Below are positions 9,477-19,420 of a stretch of DNA of 23,821 nt, piece after piece. Each line of letters starts with the position of its first letter. Position 1 is the stretch's first letter. The stretch is from Pholiota molesta. Taxonomy: Eukaryota > Basidiomycota > Agaricomycetes > Agaricales > Strophariaceae. The stretch covers positions 1 through 23,821 of the forward strand of contig JACGCK010000441.1 of assembly GCA_014925825.1 (NCBI GenBank), read 5' to 3'. Position numbers and translations under genes: made by a program. Under the pieces are notes generated by a model. The model did not search any database and had not been told where the DNA came from. It saw only the letters and a list, made by a program, of their open reading frames with translations.

Positions 9477-12400
9477 ATGTCTGACTTTCTGGCTCCAGGT
9501 ATCTTGCAAGATGCAGAGGATCGTGTTTCGCTCATTTCCATTCAGTCAGTCAATCCCTCTCCGGACACTTTGACGAGTAAGGTTTATTTTAAACCACTTC
9601 AAGTGGTCTGTTGATCACAATATAACTTTCTCTCAGAACTTGTGAACCGACTACGCGCTCTGACGTTAACGCTGCTGCCTGTCGAAGTGGCCCCCAACAC
9701 CATCAGCGAACCTACGAGCCGGGTAATTACACCTCAAGTTATCAGCGCATACAGAGCTGCCGCTGGAGATTTTGCAGAGGCTGTGAGAGCAGTTGCTTTA
9801 CCTTCGGATGATTCCTTGTTTGACCTGTGTCCAGCTCCCTTACTGCCTGCTTCGCGCACGAGCAGAATTTATGTGGGATGCCAACCATAACCCAGCAGAC
9901 TATGGAGAGAATTTCGGAAGAGGTGAGCATAATCCTCTTTCTACGGCTAAAATATATTTAACTATTTTGTTTTTAATATCGCCACAGCTATTGCATGCGA
10001 AGTTCTTGCTCGCAGAATTGTCCACTTGGCCGAACCAGACAGAATAAATGCCATTATGTCGACTAGGTATCAACATCGACAAATTGACGGTGATAAAAGC
10101 GAGATGTCCAGTGCATTAGAGATGGCTATTGATCAACATTGGTTAGAATACAAAAATTTCATTACTACGGAAATTGTTTGCCTCATCATTTTTGCTCGCA
10201 GCACTATCTTCCTTTCTTCAACGGAAGCCCAAGATGGTAGGTAGCATCAACAATTTCTGTCGTGTGCCCATCATACCAGCGATCTTATTTGACAATTAGT
10301 TGTCAATGCTCTCTGGGTTGGAGACATTATACAGAAGAATAATGAATCTCATGATATCGAATGTAAGCAAGCACAGTCATAGCCATTTATACGTGTATTG
10401 AACAGGTCTTGTTTTATAGTTGTCGTTTATGCTGACACTCGCGAACACACCTTTTGGGGCCACTTTGACCCTTCTCGACTTTCAGTGCCCAGGTTTGTGA
10501 CTCAAATGCATCCATTCAAATAGAGCGCTCAGTTGAATATATTAGGTATCAAAATATCTTTCGTATTGTTGTATGGCTTTTTTTCTTGGCGATATACTCG
10601 CGAGCTGGTGAGATACAGACCCAGCCATTATGTAAATTAAAGACATTTATAATGGTTACACAGTCCGTGAGCCATTACAACGCTTGGATGAAAACCATAG
10701 AAGTCTTGATGAATCTGAAATCATCCTATATGTCATGGCTCTTTCTTTCATCTTTGAGGGCGAGTTATTTTCTTATTTTTCTCATTCATCATACTGCATG
10801 CACTAAATATTATGAAAATATGAAGATATTTACAAAGTGAGTTTGATTGAATAACTGTTATCATCATCGTTGCTCATAATATTTAGTTTGTCACTCTTCT
10901 TCGCTTTGTAACTTGGCGCGCATTTTCTTTTTGGAATGCAATTGCATTTATCACCGACTCTATTCTACTTTCTGCCTTCATCTTACGCATCATTGGACTC
11001 GTTACGGTAGACGAAGACAAGGAATCTGCCTTGCGGCTTCGCAGCTTCCAAATCCTTAGCTGTGTTTCTCCATTTATTTGGTACTTTTTCTTATCTCTAA
11101 TTTTGGGTGCCTAACTAACATGATTCTATAGGATGAGTGAGTGGTATATGTACTTCGCATTTGCATGACGAATTCATCACTTCTTATAGAGATAATCACT
11201 ATTTTCGACGGGTACAAGTACGGGCATTTCATTTGTGCGACTTTTGTATCTGAGCACTCACATGACAATTGCTAGATATATTGGAACGATGCAGATATGT
11301 GTCGCCAGGATGTTAAAGGAATCGGGGATATTTTTTGCGGTTGGTCCTAACAGTTATTATTGATACAAAAAATTGAAAGATTTGTAGCTTTTATCTGTCT
11401 TGGCCATCGGATTTGCTCAAGGCCTTTATGCGCTGGACGCGGCAGATGGCTCAACGGATCCACCTTCATCAGTGTGTATGCCAACCAAACCTTCTTGCAA
11501 GCTCTCTGATTCTTCACCGGTCATGTCCCTTAGATAATCAATGTCCTCCTCCAAGCTCTCCTTCAGTAAATCTACTTCTTTCTTTGTTTCATGCAACCTG
11601 GACTCAATATTTTTTGATTCCAGATCTCCTGATTATGGGAAATTTGCTTCAAGGTGAGTAGTACTTTGACAGAAAAAACATGATGATTATGATCTCACCT
11701 TGCATATTCAGCCCTACTGGTCTCATGCTTTACTATCTGTATGCATCTTGGCAATATCTGGAGACGGGATAACTCACAAGATTTGAGCAGATGGAATGCT
11801 GTAACTGCTATAGTCCTCCTTAATGTCCTGATTTCTCTTTTCTCCTCGGCTTATTCGGATGTGAGTAACTGCTGCGTCACCCATACACTTACTTCTCTGA
11901 TTCAAGGGTCATAGGTTGTCGATGACGCAGAAGCGCAATATCTTGCCTTTTTTGCAAGCAAGACAGTAGGCATGATCAGAGCGCCCGATTCATATGTATA
12001 CCCAGCCCCTTTCAATCTCATTGAAGCATGCTTCATTGCACCTTGGGAGTTCGTGTGTTCAAAAGCTACTGTGATTTGCGATACTATGCTGACACTTGTG
12101 AAATTTTAGATTACTCCCTTTAATTGGGCTCAATGAGAAACACTACGCAAAGGCATGCTTGCTTTGCTTGATCTATATCTGAAATTCCTGACCACCTTCC
12201 AACAAAACCTGTAGCTTAACCGATATGTCATGGGAACTATTTTCTTCATTCCGCTGGTATTGATTGCCCTCTACGAGTCTGCTTTTAACAGACAGGAGCA
12301 TACTTGGATGGAGAATTGGTTCCGAGGAAATGACGAAGGCGAACAAGACTCGCCTACTGCTAGAAACCCCATCGTAGAGGACCCCAACTGCCCAGGACTG

Positions 12401-12619
12401 GAAATCAGTAAGGTTCCATTCGAAGAACTCGTCAAGGTGTTCCCGAACGTAGCTCAGGTATGATTAACTTCGGTGCTAATGCTGAAATCCCTGAAATCAA
12501 CTTACATATGTGTTTCTTCGTCACAACAGTCGAGCGAAGCTGTGATTCTGAAAGATATCGACGACGTCAAGAAAAAACTTCAGGACCTGCTCAATAAACT
12601 TGAAAAAGTGCAATCTTGA
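9477..12619 (+). CDS. YVC1: Yvc1/TRPY-type vacuolar cation channel, 23 exons with micro-exons
   Basis: Exons: 9477-9576, 9637-9782, 9835-9922, 9988-10141, 10202-10236, 10300-10362, 10420-10492, 10546-10607, 10664-10759, 10826-10836, 10887-11080, 11132-11136, 11190-11217, 11276-11339, 11388-11471, 11534-11565, 11624-11653, 11712-11738, 11791-11860, 11915-12054, 12110-12152, 12215-12457 and 12530-12619. Phases fit throughout, giving 625 residues (yeast Yvc1 675). TRPY channels release Ca2+ from the vacuole on stretch or hyperosmotic shock. A soluble N-terminal domain (about 1-215: EDRVSLISIQSVNP, VPQ-like helices, STRYQHRQIDGD) leads into hydrophobic segments near 220-240, 258-276, 285-310, 328-350, 360-390 and 430-455. 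A pore-loop candidate is at about 400-425 (LLQSPDYGKFASSP), with another hydrophobic segment at 516-540. The C-terminus is charged and coiled (DDVKKKLQDLLNKLEKV). Exons 10 and 12 are 11 and 5 nt; introns 9 and 21 begin with GC. ATG 9477 is the likely start; the N-terminus is the least certain part. Confidence 0.85.
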
Positions 12620-12869
12620 TTATTCCATGCTTTATAATTTTCCACGCGAGCTAGTGGGAACTCTTCCTGCCCACATCTAATGGACAATTCCAATGATTGC
12701 TTTGATCACTATTGTTAGCATTACTCGTATAACCAATCTCTCTTATCCCCACTAACGACATTCACGCTCTACGCAATCCCATTAGCTATGTATGTATATC
12801 TTACAACATGTACTCTACATTTTAAGCATACATTTTGATTGATCCAAGACTAACAAAAAAAAATTAAGC

Positions 12870-13666
12870 TCAAGGATTCCCCAATTGATCTGGTACTGGA
12901 TTTCGTATGAGCTGCGTCATTATACTCATCGATTGAACAAAGTACGGTCGGATTTCGTTGATTTCCATGGACGACAGATTTGATAACTAATTTCAAGTCT
13001 TAGTCAAAACTGGAGTAAAATTATATGCCACGTACAGTCAGTTCACTGTGATCAAGAGTCTTCAGACCTTCTCGGCTTTTAGCTTGACGAGCTTCCCGTA
13101 AATCTTTGAGTAGTGCTCTGATTTTATCAGAATTTTCTACGTCATCAGACGCACTATATAGACACGTGAATTATCAGAACGAGGAGGTGCAAAGGCAGGA
13201 CATACACATCCAAAATGACCTTGGCGATTTCCGCAAACCGAAAGGGTAGACTGCTAAAATTTAGGTCTGTCGTTTCAAGTGCAAGTTTGTCCTGGAGATA
13301 TTCTGAAGAGCGTGCCAATGAAATATGAGCGGCCGTAAAAGTCGCGTTTATGGCCAGAAAGGCCTCGTACCAACGTTCAGCCAATCAGGAGCGACAATGT
13401 GGCACTTCTTCTTCATTTTGAGGTTAACAGCCATCCAGAGAGGAATCTTGGCTTTGTTTGGTGGCCGAAGGGGTCCGTAGGCACCCTGGAGGAGGGATTG
13501 GATCAACCAATCACGCGTACAAGACTCGATATGTGAGGAAGAGTACCGAGATGAAAGCTGTCTTTTCCATCGATATCAGAGGGATGATTTCGATGAGTTG
13601 TTGGGACGCGACAAGCTCCAGCTCTGGAGGCGTCACTGATGCGCGTAAAGATTGAGGTAGAGCCAT
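12870..13666 (-). CDS. PSF2: DNA replication complex GINS subunit Psf2, 5 exons
   Basis: Minus-strand exons: 13666-13547, 13485-13371, 13302-13206, 13153-13036 and 12986-12870, giving 188 residues in phase, normal for Psf2. With Sld5, Psf1 and Psf3 it forms GINS, which joins Cdc45 and MCM2-7 to make the CMG replicative helicase in the nucleus. Family landmarks: TPPELELVASQQLIEIIP at the N-terminus, YGPLRPP, IPLWMAVNLK followed by a Lys-rich stretch and CHIVAPDWL, the YLQDKLALETT helix, LPFRFAEIAKVILD, and IRALLKDLREARQAK. The C-terminal helix is NEIRPYFVQSMSIM. Reading through intron 2 keeps an open frame, but the spliced VEYLQDKL junction matches the family. It is divergent from the haspin gene (311 bases between starts) and convergent with the channel gene. 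Confidence 0.93.
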
Positions 13667-13977
13667 GGAAAGTGTCTTGGGCAGTAAATAAACAAGTCAG
13701 AAGTAATGAGTTGAACTTCGCGCTAACGCACAACGACGTCCATCCATTAGCGACGCGACGCTGAGTCAGCGTTAAGTCACGTGCGAAAGAACGCGTCTAG
13801 TTCGTGCTTTGAGGAATTTCCAAATTAGGGCTTCATCTCGTTGAAGCATCATCTGCACCACCGCCCACGACGGCCATCGCCCATAGGCACATAGCAGACT
13901 ACCACCCATATCCCAACTATTTTGGTGCCTTGGGATAAATTTGCATCTTAGCGGCAACTGCGCTCATAGCTATCGTC
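13667..13977. promoter_or_regulatory. Shared divergent promoter of PSF2 and haspin, with MCB, E-box and TGAGTCA motifs
   Basis: The 311 bases between the two start codons contain a tight cluster of recognisable elements: ACGCGA at 13753-13758, TGAGTCA (AP-1/Gcn4-type) at 13762-13768, CACGTG (bHLH E-box) at 13778-13783 and ACGCGT (MCB, bound by MBF in yeasts) at 13791-13796. MCB sites drive G1/S expression of replication genes such as GINS subunits in ascomycete yeasts. That the same control acts here is an inference from sequence alone. Confidence 0.55.
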
Positions 13978-16730
13978 ATGTTGGGCTCTCGCACAAAGCA
14001 AATCAACGCCTACGGCAAGCGTAGTCGGAGAGTGATAGATGCTGGAGCGGAAATCACCCCATCTGCGCTTAGCACGGAGATTGTTAGTATCTTTGACGAC
14101 CTCCCGCCTGCACCGGAATGGAAGTCCGTTGCGTCCAAGATGAAGAAACGTGAAAACGCTGTACCACCGAAAGTCAACGGCGCGTCGGTCAAGGTCGTTG
14201 GACTGCAAAAGAAGAAGCGACTGTCCCCCGTACTGTCTCCCCAAAAGAAGAAGCTGACGACTCGGGTTGGACAACTCATCGAAGCGGAGGCAGGCCGACC
14301 AAAGATGAAGCCCAAACCCATGAAATTAACATCAGGAAACGCTGCCGACCCCATTGTAATTTCCGCATCACCTGTCCGCGCTCCTCTCTCTGCAGTCTCT
14401 GTTAATATTCCAGGATCTCCGGCTATATCCCATAAACCATGCCTTGTTACGAAGAGCAACGCGGGCAAAGCGAAGAAACCATTCTCTCCGTTTGTCGATG
14501 TCGATATCATTGTCCTTGATGACGAGGGGCGTACCCTCCGAACAGAAAGAAGAGTATCGCGAACAGATATAGAAGCAAATCCTTTCAATCAACGCCTCGA
14601 CGCTACCAATACCAAGCGGACTACGAAGAAACCCGTCAGGCTTGCAGAGGATACCGACAGCGATTGCGAGATTGTTAGCCAACCTCGTCGACCACGGCGA
14701 AAAGTCGCACGTAAACCTATCATTGTATCAGATGATTCTCAGTCCGAAGAAGATTCCTCGACCAAGTCAGTGGAGGCATCCATCACTGAAGCTCAAGTTG
14801 GCTCGACTTTACCAAAACCCTCTGCTTCTCAGAAATTGCGCGCTAGCTCAAGCTCTATATTCGAGGTCTTGGTACCACCAGCACCTTACAAAATTCCCGA
14901 TCTAAATACTAGACCAGTAGCAGCTCCACCAGCAACAGACATTCGACCGCCATCTCCCCGATTGGTTATCGCCAAACCTGCCCCTCTTCCATTTATTCCC
15001 AAGTTGTCCATCGAATTAAATGCACCCAAGGGGCGATATCAACACAATTTATCTCCCCTTCAGAAGCCAAGACAGTTAACTCCTATCCGAGGTGGCCGTC
15101 AGCGCCTCTTCGAACCCCCCTCCCCCGTGTCTCCGACCACTCCTACCGACTTTGATCTTTCGATAGACTTCGGTGATTTGAACCTTCAAACTGACCTTCA
15201 AAGTCAGGGCGAACTCGACGTCCCAGATTATCTTATTCCTCTCCTAGAGGAGTGCCACCAGGAGACATGTGGGCCGCACAATTTCTCGGCCTTTATCGAA
15301 TCATTCCCTTATGATCCCATTTTACATTCTGCTCGAGCAAGTGATGTTCTAGACATGGAATTTAGGAAAATTGGCGAGGCAAGCTACTCAGAAGTGTTCG
15401 GAATAGGCGATGTTGTTTTGAAAGTTATTCCCCTCAGAGATGAATACGCAGAAGGACAGCATGATGAAGAAGAGGGGCCAGCTCCGAGTGATGCGAAGGA
15501 CGTGCGGAAAGAGATCATTGTCACCCGAGCGATGGGAGAGGTTTATGGTGGTTTTGTGAAGCTCTTAAAAACCTACGTTGTCAAAGGCAAATATCCAGAA
15601 GTTCTGCTTCGCTTGTGGGACGAGTATAACGATCGTAAAGGTTCAGAAAGCATGCGTCCTGGTGAGCTCGAACTGTCGTTTAACTTTAATGTCTCTGTTT
15701 CTGATAGCATTTGCTAGACTCTTTCAAAGGATCGCAAATATATGCGATCATTGTGCTTCCAAATGGTGGACCTGATCTCGAGGCGTATACCTTCCAAAAT
15801 GCCAGTAGAACAGGCTGGAGACAGGCATGTAGCCTTTTCTGGCAAGTTGCAAAATCACTCGCGCATGCCGAGCATTTGGTGTCTTTCGAAGTGAGTTTGC
15901 TTCACGATTGCTCTATATGGTACTAGTCGTCTAACAAACACGGCCATAGCATCGAGATCTCCATTGGGGCCAGATATTGGTCAAGAACATTCCCACCAAT
16001 GCACTAAAAGCCGTAAATCTCAATCAAAAGGTCAAGTCGAAGTCGCAGCGCCCCTACATGGATGACCTATCGCATGGTGTTCAGGCGACTGTGATCGACC
16101 TTGGTCTATCGCGAATGGATGCTGGAGACGGACGCGATGGAGATAGAGTGCATTGGACCCCATTTGATGAAGAAATTTTCATGGGAGAGGGTAACATAAT
16201 TCCTGAATCAATTGGACGAGACATATCTAACATCGGGGTAATGTAGGTGATTATCAGTTCGATGTATATCGTTTGATGAAGGAACTTACCGGTGGCGACT
16301 GGGAAGGGTTCTATCCAACCACAAACATTTTTGTAAGACACGACTCTCAATGACGGAACAGGTGCTAATACCGTATAATTTATAGTGGTTGCATTATCTT
16401 CTCCAGAAGATCATTTATTCGAAAGGCATCAAGCCTCCAGCCGTCCCTCGTAGAACGAAAACAGCTTCTGAACCCGCACTCCCACCATCTACTGAAGGTC
16501 CATTCACGGAGAAAGAGTGCTACGACTGCCTTCTCGATGTCGAGAACTGGCTGGGTGGCGCGATTGCAGAGATCGCCCCTGCGACGAATAAGACCGCTTT
16601 GAAGGGCAAAGGAAAACGCAAAACTCAAGTCCCTGTAAAACCAGTTGTAACTTCGGGGCCTGCCCGTGCAGGCGAAATCGTGGCCTACGGTGTTAAGAAA
16701 GGATGGATCAATTCCACTATGTTGTCATGA
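13978..16730 (+). CDS. HASPIN: Haspin-family histone H3 Thr3 kinase, 5 exons
   Basis: Exons: 13978-15661, 15718-15890, 15950-16190, 16247-16332 and 16386-16730, giving 842 residues. Haspin phosphorylates histone H3 on Thr3 at mitotic centromeres, placing the chromosomal passenger complex. The first 420 residues are disordered-looking, rich in Lys, Pro and Ser, with several basic clusters that could be nuclear signals. The kinase domain starts near residue 420: FRKIGEASYSEVFG as the glycine-rich loop (about 462-475), K482 in VVLKVIPL, and the haspin signature HRDLHWGQ with catalytic D622. The usual DFG is replaced by DLG (D669 in VIDLGLSRMD), in line with haspin divergence. QFDVYRLM and FWLHYLLQKI complete the lobe. 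The N-terminal AYGKRSRR (residues 11-18) recalls the Pds5-binding motif. The gene converges on the FAD oxidoreductase, 248 bases away. Confidence 0.93.
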
Positions 16731-16978
16731 TTACTTACTATTTGCATGTTATGTTGTCAAACTTCGTATCGGTTGTAATTTTATCGGGGAACATCAATGA
16801 TTAATGGCAATGCTGTTGATGAAAAGGAACTACAATATTCATAAACGGTGGTCAATCTAGAAATCAATGCCTTGGTGGACAATCTCTTTGCACGAATATT
16901 TCATCATGATTGTAGAGAGTATACGACGTACATGCGGGAGCAGCAATACTACATACATAGTTATTATGTACTAGGAAG

Positions 16979-18617
16979 TCAATTCTCGTTGAACTTAGGT
17001 TCAATTACAATTCCTTTGCTCCAAACCTTCTGTGGATCGTACTTCGCCTTCACCTGGCGAAGACGCGGCAAATTCTCGCCAAATATATCCTCTGAGCTTT
17101 CATCTCCCTGAGCCATGCTGATCCAAGCGCCGAAGTCCTCTCCCGTTTGCTGAGTATTATATTCCCGAACATAGCTGGCTACAGATGAGACGAACGCTTT
17201 ATTCATTTCATCGGCGTGAGCATGATGAGATCTGAAAGGGAGGGCATATGTAAAATGAGATTTTACGGTAAGAATTTGGGTATTGCTTACCGTCCTTGAA
17301 CAGACATCCAATAATGAGGTTTGCGTACGTGTGCCGCTGTTGCAGTAGAGCTGATCTCCGCAACTTTACCAGGATAGGTGATTTCCCACATAATTGCGGA
17401 ACTCTTCACATCCTCGTTACCTTCGGTATGTTCAGACCACCTCTTCCATACCTCGGTCACCATGTCGGTCCATAAATCCGCAATGAACATCCCTCGAATA
17501 ATGAGTCGTTTGGGTGCAGCGGCGAATGAAGCATCCGAGCCATGGGACAAAGTCAACAAGTCTGGCACTGATCTAACTTTGTCTACGAAAGGGGTAACTG
17601 TGTCGCGGAAAGGAGATAGAATTTGTTCGACGTTGGAATTGGCACCCGAAATCCAAGGTAATATCATGATTTTAGGCTTGAATTTAATTGAAAAATATTA
17701 GATTCAATTGCCAAAGATAAATAATGAATCGAAGGCTTACTACAAAATGCGGGCCTGGCCGAAAGAACATGACATTTATGCGCGCCTCTGCAGTCTGGTT
17801 GGCTTTAAAATCCTTTTCACATATTTTTTTAGTATGAAATTTTCATCGGAAACATATCTTTTCAACAAACCTCTATGGCTTTCAAGACTTGTGGTAGTTC
17901 ATTGCCCTCATAGAGCAGAGTGCCAACAGTAAATGGACCAGCAGGAGGATATGCCTTGAACGTGAATTCAACAACAATCCCGAATTGATTTCCTCCACCT
18001 GTTGAAATGAATTCGTCCATTAATACAAAAACACTGGAATCATCAGAATAGAACGAAGATACCTCGAATTGCCCAGAAAAGTTCAGGTTCCTCTGTTGGG
18101 CTGGTCTTTACAATGCGACCTTCGGCAAGGACGACAACCGCGGACAGAAGGTTGCCAATTGTAAGGCCATGCTTTCCACTCAAGGGGCTATATCCGCCAC
18201 CTAAAGTGAAGCCTCCGACGCCGACAAACCACAAAGGAGATCCCACAACCTCTACTTCGGCCTCTTGGCATACTTTATAAACGTCTCCCCACACTGCCCC
18301 TCCTTGAACAACTACACTCTGTTTGTCCAGGGAAACGGTAACCTTATTGAGTCGAGCGAGGTCAATGACGATTCCGCCGTCCGAGCTCGCCCAATCCGAT
18401 GAATGAGCACCTCCGCCTTTGACTGCAATCTCGAGAGGAGGATTTTGAGAAGTCCCATAGTTCAGAATAGGTGGTATGTCGTCAATTTGGCAGGGAAAAA
18501 TATATATTGTGGGGTCAACATGGATACCTGGGAGACACGACTTAGAGCCTTGGTATATTCATTGCCGTCTGCCGCGTCAAGGACTTGTCCCTGAATGGTA
18601 AATGGTAGAGGAGCCAT
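16979..18617 (-). CDS. FAD-linked oxidoreductase (berberine-bridge/6-hydroxynicotine oxidase type), 5 exons, apparent frameshift in exon 1
   Basis: Minus-strand exons: 18617-18063, 17998-17871, 17812-17744, 17676-17291 and 17231-16979, about 463 residues if the break is ignored. The PCMH-type FAD domain is clear: EIAVKGGGAHSSD carries the histidine (about H72) normally linked covalently to FAD, GVGGFTLGGGYSPLSGKHGL follows, and the C-terminus has the BBE motif KYDPQKVWSKG. Such enzymes oxidise small alcohols, sugars or alkaloid-like substrates; the substrate is not predictable. The first 44 codons (MAPLPFTIQGQVL to FFPAK) and the following DDIPPILNYGTSQN lie in different frames, joined at 18484-18488 with no GT-AG intron between. 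One missing A would restore the frame. Skipping 18527-18430 as a weak intron also keeps phase but deletes a conserved block. It may therefore be a recent pseudogene or a sequence error. No signal peptide is seen. Confidence 0.8.
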
Positions 18618-19420
18618 TCGTAGTTCTCGATGTTCAAGAGCAATATGACAATAAGCCAACAATAAGCAGGCTTTATAAAGACGAGCGCACGGACTCCTTG
18701 TAGTGTAGGAATGCGTAGCCTAAAGCAGATCTAGGTTGTGCCAGACCAACGGCATCCTTGACTTTGGGAAGATCTAGAAGTGGCCAAGCAGTGTCTAGTA
18801 ATACTCTGGGAGCTTGCCTGAGAAATTTCCTCGACACCCAGGCGTATGCGCACGTCCGGATTTAAACACGTTTCAAACGGGCAGATAGCAAGTTATTCTC
18901 TATTCCAAGTAGCCATGGATGTACGGAGATGGATGTTCTGGGTTGGTTCTGGGGTTTGTCTGGGACCAGGCATTGGTTCAGTGGAAGGCTGGAAGCAGAA
19001 GTATCAATTCGACAGGACGTCGCGGGGAGTCCGGACCGTGTCGAACTTCAATCAAGCCTCAAAACTTCATACATACTTGGTCATCCAAGGTCTTGAAGGC
19101 GGTCTTATAAGGTCTGTACAAAAAAATTGTAATTCCAACCCGACTACATAAGTACTTGGGAAGTCAAGGATATATATCGTTCATGATGAAATAAGTAAGC
19201 AGTCAAAGTCGTGGTGTATTTCTAATCGGTATATGATGAATACGTGTTCGAAGGACATTGTCAATTGAAAGTAGGTATGATGAAATTATATTACTACAGA
19301 GAAGGTAGATGTGAATGTATGATGTGTTCTCGAGAAATAAAATAGATTGTTGACACAAAATTCTACCTGCAAAGGCGCAGGGACATATGCCATTTGGTCG
19401 AGATGATTACCAAAAATGCA
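18618..19420. other. Intergenic region between the FAD oxidoreductase gene and the KRE6-like pseudogene
   Basis: About 800 bases hold the upstream region of the FAD gene and the downstream region of the KRE6-like locus. A palindromic CTTTATAAAG at 18671-18680 lies 54-63 bases before the FAD gene start and is a good TATA-box candidate. An open frame at 18846-19151 (+) has no recognisable motif and no supporting splice sites. I see no other gene, repeat or RNA structure here. Confidence 0.5.
18671..18680 (-). promoter_or_regulatory. Putative TATA box of the FAD oxidoreductase gene
   Basis: CTTTATAAAG reads the same on both strands and lies 54-63 bases upstream of the proposed ATG at 18617. This is a typical place for a TATA element with a short leader in filamentous fungi. 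Most other genes in the window show no such motif, which would fit a regulated rather than housekeeping gene. Confidence 0.45.

Noticed and set aside
14010..14588. 192-codon open frame on the minus strand
   Set aside because: Antisense shadow of the long first exon of haspin; no recognisable motif and no need for it.
18846..19151. 101-codon open frame on the plus strand between the FAD and KRE6-like genes
   Set aside because: No motif, no compatible exons, and it lies in the promoter side of the FAD gene.
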